Source of the DNA: Lineus longissimus
Taxonomy: Eukaryota; Nemertea; Pilidiophora; Heteronemertea; Lineidae
Direction of reading: 5' to 3'
Assembly (NCBI RefSeq): GCF_910592395.1
Contig: NC_088315.1
Span: 20,130,219-20,194,218 of the forward strand
DNA length: 64,000 bases
Shown here: in pieces, positions 50,001-64,000 of the stretch
Position numbering within the stretch: position 1 is the stretch's first letter
Layout of the letters: each line of letters begins with the position of its first letter
The notes under the pieces: generated by a model
Seen by the model: only the letters and a program-made list of their open reading frames with translations
The model's database searches: none
Told to the model about the DNA's origin: nothing
Made by a program: the position numbers and the translations under genes

Positions 50001-53000
50001 TCCATTTATGCTTTTACTCAAAACCGGCAAAAACTGCTCTTTGTGTCCGGTTGAAATGAATCGAAGGCCTGCTTCCCCAGCAATGCATCTGTCCCAGGCT
50101 ACTGCAGAGCTACATTTGAAATACACTGGAACCTCCCTTAGTGGACACCTCTCTAATAAGGACAACTTCTCTAATAAGGACAACTTGTCTAATAAGGACA
50201 CTGCATTTGGTCCTAAATTGGTCATTTGCATTGAATTTGATCTCTGTAATTGGCACACCTGTGAATTAAGCACACCATTCATCAGTCCCAAAGGTGTCCC
50301 TAGTAGAGAGGTTCTGCTGTACATGGATATTACCTTCTGTGGCGAGACTTGACAGTCTGGAAACTTGCTGGGAATGTTGTATTTCTTCACCAACACTTCA
50401 TCGACCAACCAGGGACTCGAGGACTGCACGCCGAATCGAACAGCATTTGCTCGGATGAATAGACGCATGACATCCTTGGAAGGCGGCCGGTGAATTCTCC
50501 TAAGATGACGAAGAAAACGCCACATTAAAGAAATGTTTGAAGCACAAGAGCAAGGAAGTAATGTGCACTTCACGTCACCAATGAATATCAACATTTTGAA
50601 CAGTTTTAGAACTTGTTCGCTAGTGCTGGAGTGAAAACCAAAGATGGACCAGTTCCTTAAAGGGTGTGGTTGCGAAGGGTAGGATTTTGACATGACGATT
50701 AGTCCGTGTTGATAAGTCACTCATCCTTCATCGTCCGATGACCAACAACCCGAAACAGTAATGTACGAGTCCATTCCACAAGGTAAGGGGTAAAAAGGGG
50801 CCTTTTTATAGGAGGGGCAATGACTGTTATTGCGACTGCCATTTTACTGAACAAACTTACTCGATGTCATTGGCAGGTATACCACTGATTATCTTATCAT
50901 CATGATCAAGCTTCATAGCATACTTGTATGGAAGTATCTGAAGAGGGAAGAAAGGAGAATGTTACATGAAGATTGGTCTTTATTGATCTTATATGTGTAA
51001 AACTTCACAACCAAACAGAATTTTCTCGTTCAGGCCCTCACCTTTGGTTGAATTTTCCTTGGAGATGCAGCCTCCCCAGAGCCAGAATCCTGACCTTTAT
51101 TTTCTTTGTCGCTAGACGGAGAGTTGCAGTTGTTTACGGTGGCAACCTGAAATGGAGGCAGATATCATTTACAACAGGATCCTCTCCATGCTTTGGTTGC
51201 GCTGGCACATTTGATGAAAGCAATTTTTTACATTTCAATTCAAGAATTCGGCACACAAATTCTTGCAGTAGGTTCAACTTGAAAGTCTAAGTCAAGTGCA
51301 CACTTTCTTACCTCAATCCCAGAGCGATCAATCTTGATAATTTTCCCTGTGATTCTGGAATAAAATTGAAACTTTAAGTTTCCATGAACCAAACGGATCA
51401 GAAAAATGATTCAAAAGAAGAAGGAAATTCAAAATTCTAAAATTTCTGCAATTGATTTTTGAAAATAATGAGTAAGCATTTTCCTTCAAAGAGATATCCA
51501 AGTGATATAATGTGACATTTGCTTCACTTACGGCTTCCCGTGAGCTCGGACTTTCAGTCGGACTGGCTCCCCGACCATGTAAGCTTGATGAAGGGCGGTC
51601 CATGTCTTCATCATCAACTCCTCCAGCCTGTCCGTACCTGAAAGCAGACAACTACCTTTCAGATGTCATACAACAAGACAGCCAGCTCATTTAGGGTTCC
51701 ACACAGGGTTTTCTCAAGGTATGACGGTAGTCATGATATTCTAGAACTTTTGCCAGAGTTCAACATAAGGTAGGGTGGCCCTATAGAAACCCTTTACCAA
51801 ATTTAAGAGCAACGTAGGGTGGCTCTTCCAAGTTTGGATGGTAAGCTGCCAAGGTAGGGTGGCTCTTCCAAGTTTGGATGGTAAGCTGCCAAGGTAGGGT
51901 GGCTCTTCCAAGTTTGGATGGTAAGCTGCCAAGGTAGGGTGGCTCTTCCAAGTTTGGATGGTAAGCTGCCAAGGTAGGGTGGCTCTTCCAAGTTTGGATG
52001 GTAAGCTGCCAAGGTAGGGTGGCTCTTCCAAGTTTGGATGGTAGCTATCAAGGTAGGGTGGGACGCCCAGACAGATGTCCTTATGGGAACACTGCTCTTG
52101 ATATCAGACCACTTTATAAACTAACTTATTTTCAACATCTAGACGACCCAAGGTGAAGCCACACGCAACTTACTGTGGTGAACAAATTCAAGAACTGGCT
52201 TTTCACAGTATTTTGGGAACTGTTCCTTGATCTGTTTGTAGACTTCTTGTTCAGACTTCCACGCCTCAACATGCGTCAACTTGATCTGGCCGGTACACTG
52301 ACATGTCCACACTGGCTCCTTGTACAGCGCACATCGTTTATCATATTCTCTGGTCACAGGTTAAGAAAATGATATCAACCCTCGACCTAGTCACAACTTT
52401 TTTTTTAGGTCTTACAATACGTATTGTCACGAACTGTATGACACGGGACTTGACATGACATCCACTACTAGCGAGTACTACTGGTATGCTTAATACAAAC
52501 AACAAGGTCACACGGCCCCTTGGCCTTGTCACTCGGATGCGAACCCCTTCTACTAGTACGAGGAGCCTCCATGACCACAGGCTTTTTTCTAACCTTCCAA
52601 CCAACATAACCCATAAGCTCATATAGCGCTATGACTGTCGGCATGTGATGATGTGGATTGCACCTGTAGATAGCCTAGGCCTAACCATGCATGGCCATGC
52701 CACTTGGCCATGACACAAAATATGGGTTAATTTTGATATGGTTAAGTCGGGGTCCAGGGTGGGCAGAGAACACAGGGCTAGGCCTAGGATTTGTTCCTCC
52801 TAGTCCTAGGCCCCGGGATGTGTTTTCTGCCCACATTGGACCCCGGCCCAACTTAACAATATTAACCCATTGCGTCACGTCCCTGTGGCCGTGTGGGCCA
52901 TGCCAACTTGTAGACAGAGACACCAAGACAGACATTCCATAATCATAATAGGCCTACACTGTTACAGAGACACAGGGCAGAGTCTGTCATCTCTAAAACT

Positions 53001-53449
53001 ATTGGTTAAAATTTACAATCTCCAATCGGAAATGACGTAGTTTCAGTTTGATCGCATTCAACTATTACTATAAATCCATTGATTGAACAGTCAGTGGTGC
53101 TTCGTTAGTCAACAGATGACCTTTTTTGGGGTGTGATCGGGGATTGTAAACTCGTTCCAAACTATTTGTAGGCCAACACTAGGCCGGATATGAGGAACAA
53201 TATAAACCCAAACACCAGCAATGTCATCAGAGCTGCAAGTCAGATGCAGGGCCCGAATTTTTCATTTATTTTGACGACCTCCGCCGCCATGTTGTTTTTC
53301 ATAGAATTTTCGCTTCTAACAATATTGTAAGGATACCCCTTCGATTGAAACTGTTCTTTCGTGTGGTTGATGGTGTAAACCTTGTCAGCCTTGCCTACAT
53401 TGACAGAGGGCTTTGCTGGCTGGAAAATTTTAGTTCCCAGAAGCGGCAT
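38094..53449 (-). CDS. BAZ1B: BAZ1B/WSTF-type bromodomain protein, 30 coding exons, complete
   Basis: WSTF is the accessory subunit of the ISWI complex WICH and in vertebrates a histone H2A.X tyrosine kinase. Exons (minus): 53449-53337, 52349-52174, 51637-51532, 51354-51312, 51146-51042, 50937-50861, 50499-50334, 49870-49179, 49026-48868, 48498-48402, 48212-48044, 47725-47463, 47058-46901, 46331-46210, 45628-45299, 45068-44966, 44697-44530, 44182-44008, 43684-43558, 43082-42946, 42780-42640, 42192-42118, 41711-41548, 41364-41255, 41112-40989, 40660-40453, 39973-39896, 39313-39170, 38736-38661, 38152-38094. All are GT-AG and sum to 1554 aa. Domains: WAC about 1-125; charged SDSDSSDDD region 263-492; MKQMTLFELSKQLK shared with vertebrate WSTF; DDT about 590-700 (ILLQTLLQDEISEDY); WHIM 723-1010 (SDRHHSRYWIF, GQNLWF, GIRESQL); PHD1 1163-1209; PHD2 about 1254-1300; basic GRP motifs near 1315 and 1360; bromodomain 1437-1545 (DYYDIIANPIDL, NNAQEYN). 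The WSTF-specific segments favour BAZ1B over BAZ1A. A second PHD is unlike vertebrate BAZ1B. Confidence 0.93.
38366..38541. repeat. 52-54 bp tandem repeat, 3.4 copies, BAZ1B intron 29
   Basis: Units begin GAGGACAAAGTCACAACCA at 38366, 38418, 38472 and 38524. Confidence 0.85.
40100..40297. mobile_element. TA-flanked MITE with internal 70-bp duplication, BAZ1B intron 26
   Basis: Same family as 22167-22312 and 50122-50321 (CTGTCCTTAATAGAGAGG motifs; right end GAACTGTA). A block of about 70 bp containing GACTCCTTTGGGACCCAAAC occurs twice in tandem. Confidence 0.6.
41948..42117. mobile_element. Dispersed repeat, BAZ1B intron 22, inverted relative to 43750-43893
   Basis: Shares TCATAGTTGACC, GTGATCTGGTCACATTCCTG and TTGTGCAACACCA with the reverse complement of 43750-43893. 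It starts directly beside the donor of exon 22. Confidence 0.55.
43750..43893. mobile_element. Dispersed repeat, BAZ1B intron 18, inverted partner of 41948-42117
   Basis: Opposite orientation to the copy in intron 22. The two span exons 19 to 22, which include PHD1. Confidence 0.55.
46640..46899 (+). mobile_element. tRNA(Met)-like SINE, BAZ1B intron 13
   Basis: The head has an A-box region (GGTAGCGCTGTGGAAGAG), an anticodon-loop-like CTCATGAT and a B box (GGGTTCAACTCC). The body ends GCACTATATAAGACC followed by a TTATTATTAC tail, as in many invertebrate tRNA SINEs. It runs opposite to BAZ1B and its tail touches the donor of exon 13 (46901|46900). Confidence 0.7.
50122..50321. mobile_element. 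TA-flanked MITE, BAZ1B intron 7
   Basis: The left end TACACTGGAACCTCCCTTAG and the inverted right end TACAGCAGAACCTCTC are imperfect TIRs inside TA duplications. Internal CTCTCTAATAAGGACAAC occurs three times. It begins 12 bp from the exon 7 donor. Confidence 0.65.
51812..52055. repeat. 40-bp minisatellite, six copies, BAZ1B intron 2
   Basis: The unit GGTAGGGTGGCTCTTCCAAG plus TTTGGATGGTAAGCTGCCAA is repeated almost perfectly; partial copies flank it. The open frames across it are an artefact of the repeat. Confidence 0.92.
52691..52904. repeat. Large imperfect palindrome, BAZ1B intron 1
   Basis: Arms of about 100 bp pair across a loop near 52790-52800. Pairing blocks include CATGGCCATGCC/GGGCCATGCC, GGGTTAAT/ATTAACCC, GGTTAAGTCGGGGTCCA/TGGACCCCGGCCCAACTTAA and GGGCAGAGAACACA/TGTGTTTTCTGCCC. 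Confidence 0.75.
53004..53158. mobile_element. MITE with TTTACAATCCCCGATC ends, copy 2, BAZ1B intron 1
   Basis: Matches 26936-27071 with a few small insertions. The right end GATCGGGGATTGTAAA is intact. Confidence 0.7.
53283..53293 (-). promoter_or_regulatory. YY1-like motif just inside BAZ1B intron 1
   Basis: On the minus strand AACATGGCGGC, 44 bp after the exon 1 donor. YY1 sites downstream of start sites are common in housekeeping genes. A second similar motif lies at 54372-54381 in the BAZ1B-GEN1 interval. Factor identity is inferred. Confidence 0.35.
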
Positions 53450-53553
53450 ATTGCCAAAATCTAGGATAAAACCGGGAGGAAACCAAAAAGTTCAAATACG
53501 GCGGGAATTTCCCATTCAGTCCATCAGCAAACTCTCCCAGCAAAGGTTAGGAG

Positions 53554-54095
53554 GGCAGAGTCTATTCTACAGACCAAAGACTTTACAGACCTCGTTTTTT
53601 GGCTCTCACTTTTTTATTAGTGGAGATTTTCATAAAATCTAAAGTGATATTAGACCAAAAACGGTTTCCGCATATGCTCAGAAAAAATTTTTGAAAAAAA
53701 ATAAATTTCAGTACCTTGATTTTGAAGAAATAAAAGTCTGTAATTCTCAGACTTCTAAATAAGAAAAAACAGACCAACTTCAAAGGCAAATTAAGATATT
53801 TTAAAAACATTTTTTAAATAAAAGATTAGGTTTGTTATGTGAAGGGTGATACAAAGATTATGAATATGTCAACAAACAATCGATAATTTTAACAGTTAAA
53901 GAAATATCACGAATTTTCTGAACACCTCTCAAAACGTCAACAACAACAAAAATTTCAAAAAAATTTTCTGAGCATATGCGGAAACCGTTTATGATCTAAT
54001 ATCACTTTAGATTTTATGAAAATATCTAATACTAAAAAAGTGAGAGCCAAAAAACGAGGTCTGTAAAGTTTTTGGTCTGTAGAATAGAGCCTGCC
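53554..54095. mobile_element. 542-bp foldback (MULE-like MITE) with 9-bp target duplication
   Basis: Termini GGCAGAGTCTATTCTACAG and, inverted, GGCAGGCTCTATTCTACAG begin TIRs of about 130 bp (53554-53690 and 53960-54095). The element is flanked on both sides by GGTTAGGAG (53545-53553 and 54096-54104). Long TIRs with a 9-bp duplication fit Mutator-like elements best. The interior is AT-rich and noncoding. It lies 105 bp upstream of the BAZ1B start codon. Confidence 0.85.
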
Positions 54096-54104
54096 GGTTA
54101 GGAG

Positions 54105-55671
54105 CACTATCTAACTCTGCAATGCGCCTACTCACTTGTGTATGAACAAATTGGATGGTTTACTAACATTGAATATTTTTGTAGCGTTGCGATACAAAAG
54201 TAGTTCAAAATGTATGGAATAAATTGAGTAAGGTAGGAAACGTGCCCCGTTCACTGACAGTCCAGTCCGCTGATACCCCAACAGTGCGTCCGTACCCTAC
54301 TTATGCGGGCCAATCATAATCGTTGTTTTGTACAAGCTTATTTTCAGTGCGATTCAAAAAATTAGCTGTGGGCGCCATGTTGATCAGTTGATGTTGTTTA
54401 CTTCTTCTTACGAGAATAAAGGTGTATTTAAGAGTATATTTGAGAGGGGCAAAATGAAATTTTTTGAAATGTTTCGGCCAAAATCACGGTCAAAAACACA
54501 TATTTTAGTGACCTCTGCTAGCTACGCCCCTGCAATACGACTTATAATATTTGGGGGTTTTCGTGATTGTCCGGCCCAATTGGCAATATTGCCATTTGGC
54601 ATTTGGGATGGTGAACAGAGCTAGGAGCAAATGCGACGCTAATGATTTATTTAAAGAAATGAAATGCCCGATTTAACATCCTGCAGAATCAGGGGAATCT
54701 GGCGTTTCCAGTGATATACGACACAAATGGGTTGTCCTCATGCATTCATTTTGGAAACGCATTTTAAAATAGATGTTACGTCCTGTTAATGGGGCACGTC
54801 ATCATCGCGTACATTTGGGAAAAACTCCCTAACGAGACCTTTGTCAATAGAAATGGATGCAATGTTTCAAAAGGTCAAGGTCATTGCCTTTCCCTGAAAA
54901 TTGCGGAAACTTTAAAATCTAACTGAATGCACACGTTTGCACTTTGTAACACAATCAGACTTTCAATAATAAGCGTAATGAAATGCAACGGAGTAAACCT
55001 GTATTAAAGTTTGGATCACTGGGACGAGCTTTGTATGTTTTCACTTCATTCAGTTCACTGTTTTAAGTGTTCGAAAGTGACAGTGCATGACAGTGTGTCT
55101 CATAAAAATTGGTTACCAAGCAGGGTTCCTGTAGTGTTTAATGGAACTTTTTACTTCATAATTTCTGTCATTGCTGGTCAAGTCCCTTCTTATTGACACA
55201 TATTGCCTTTTGACTTATGTTGTATCATGAATACTAGACGAATTCGAAGAAGACGAATTAGTGGCAAAACAAATCGATGTTGACGATGTTGTTTGGGACC
55301 TGCTCCTGCAGGCTGTGTCTGCCTGCTGTCACTGAGTCACTGTGTCCGGCCTGCATGGTCCATCGTGGAACCAAGGGTCAACGTGGACCATGCGCATGGG
55401 CCATGCATTGTAATTGCCTGAAGAAAGGCTGTCAGATATTCCTGAGTGAAGGCAGAAAAGGCCTTTTCCTGTGGTCTGCCTTTTTTATGAGGCTACTTCA
55501 AGGCCTAGCAAGCCTGGCTTTTAGACATTGCAAACCTTTATCTGCTTTTTCTTTTCAGTCATGTCAGTGTTAACTGCAATCTTCTTTCAAAGGACATGAC
55601 GGACTGATTCATTCAACATCACGAAACAACTCCTATACCAAACACTGAAACAGAGACCAGAATCGATCACA
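54105..55671. promoter_or_regulatory. BAZ1B-GEN1 intergenic region and GEN1 5' UTR
   Basis: A CCAAT motif (GGCCAATCAT, about 54309) and a YY1-like motif (GCGCCATGTT, 54372-54381) are candidate promoter elements. TTTCTTTTCAG near 55549-55559 and TTCTTTCAAAG near 55583-55593 could be the acceptor of the exon that carries the GEN1 start codon. I could not place the first GEN1 exon or the BAZ1B transcription start. Confidence 0.35.

Positions 55672-64000
<8,329 letters not shown>

Noticed and set aside
51741..52051. Repetitive proline-rich frames on the minus strand
   Set aside because: They are frames through a 40-bp minisatellite in BAZ1B intron 2; no splice sites or homology.
38094..53449. 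BAZ1A/ACF1 identity for the bromodomain gene
   Set aside because: The two PHD fingers recall fly ACF1, but the KQMTLFELSK, GQNLWF, GIRESQL, RLHVLLGMLDACIKW and RPPSKDVMRLFIRANA segments match vertebrate WSTF much better.
55277..55573. A 98-codon cysteine-containing plus-strand frame upstream of GEN1
   Set aside because: No signal peptide or domain; the position fits GEN1 5' UTR or intron.

Overview
This is an intron-rich bilaterian genome segment, most likely from a marine invertebrate. A lophotrochozoan is my best guess, but the sequence alone cannot settle the phylum. The signs are GT-AG introns, AATAAA poly(A) signals, tRNA- and 5S-derived SINEs, many short inverted-repeat elements (MITEs and foldbacks), minisatellites and low gene density. 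There are no operons, ribosome binding sites or CRISPR arrays.

The right third holds two large conserved genes arranged head to head. On the minus strand, 53449 to 38094, is a complete BAZ1B/WSTF-type chromatin remodeller subunit. I assembled it from 30 coding exons whose phases all join and whose total length is 4665 nt (1554 codons plus stop). Its order is WAC, DDT, WHIM, two PHD fingers, AT-hook-like motifs and bromodomain. On the plus strand, from 55672 past the window end, is the Holliday-junction resolvase GEN1 (XPG/FEN1 family). Nine exons are resolved, and the ninth stays open to base 64000. This GEN1 has a very long C-terminal tail with eight 16-residue repeats, followed by an array of SUMO-acceptor consensus sites, two of which match the phosphorylation-dependent form. 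The 2.2 kb between the two start codons contains a 542 bp foldback element with a 9 bp target duplication.

The middle (19.2-25.6 kb) is a recent tandem duplication of a 3.2 kb unit. Each unit carries a complete minus-strand gene for a secreted protein (signal peptide, PAN/apple-like module, beta-propeller-like region) with its own CRE plus TATA promoter. At 30.8-31.9 kb, minus strand, is a small gene for a 60-residue secreted peptide precursor with a TATA box and a noncoding first exon. At 8.5-11.2 kb, minus strand, is a four-exon gene for a 144-residue secreted cysteine-rich protein. A terminal exon of an unrecognised plus-strand gene lies at 1.5 kb.

The rest is repeat-rich intergenic DNA: several MITE families with two or more copies in the window, a 559 bp foldback with another MITE nested inside, a tRNA-like/5S-like SINE in tandem, and minisatellites. 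The palindrome TACATGTA is markedly over-represented. BAZ1B and GEN1 both act in the nucleus on chromatin and DNA repair; whether their divergent arrangement is functional is inference. The secreted genes have no evident link to them.
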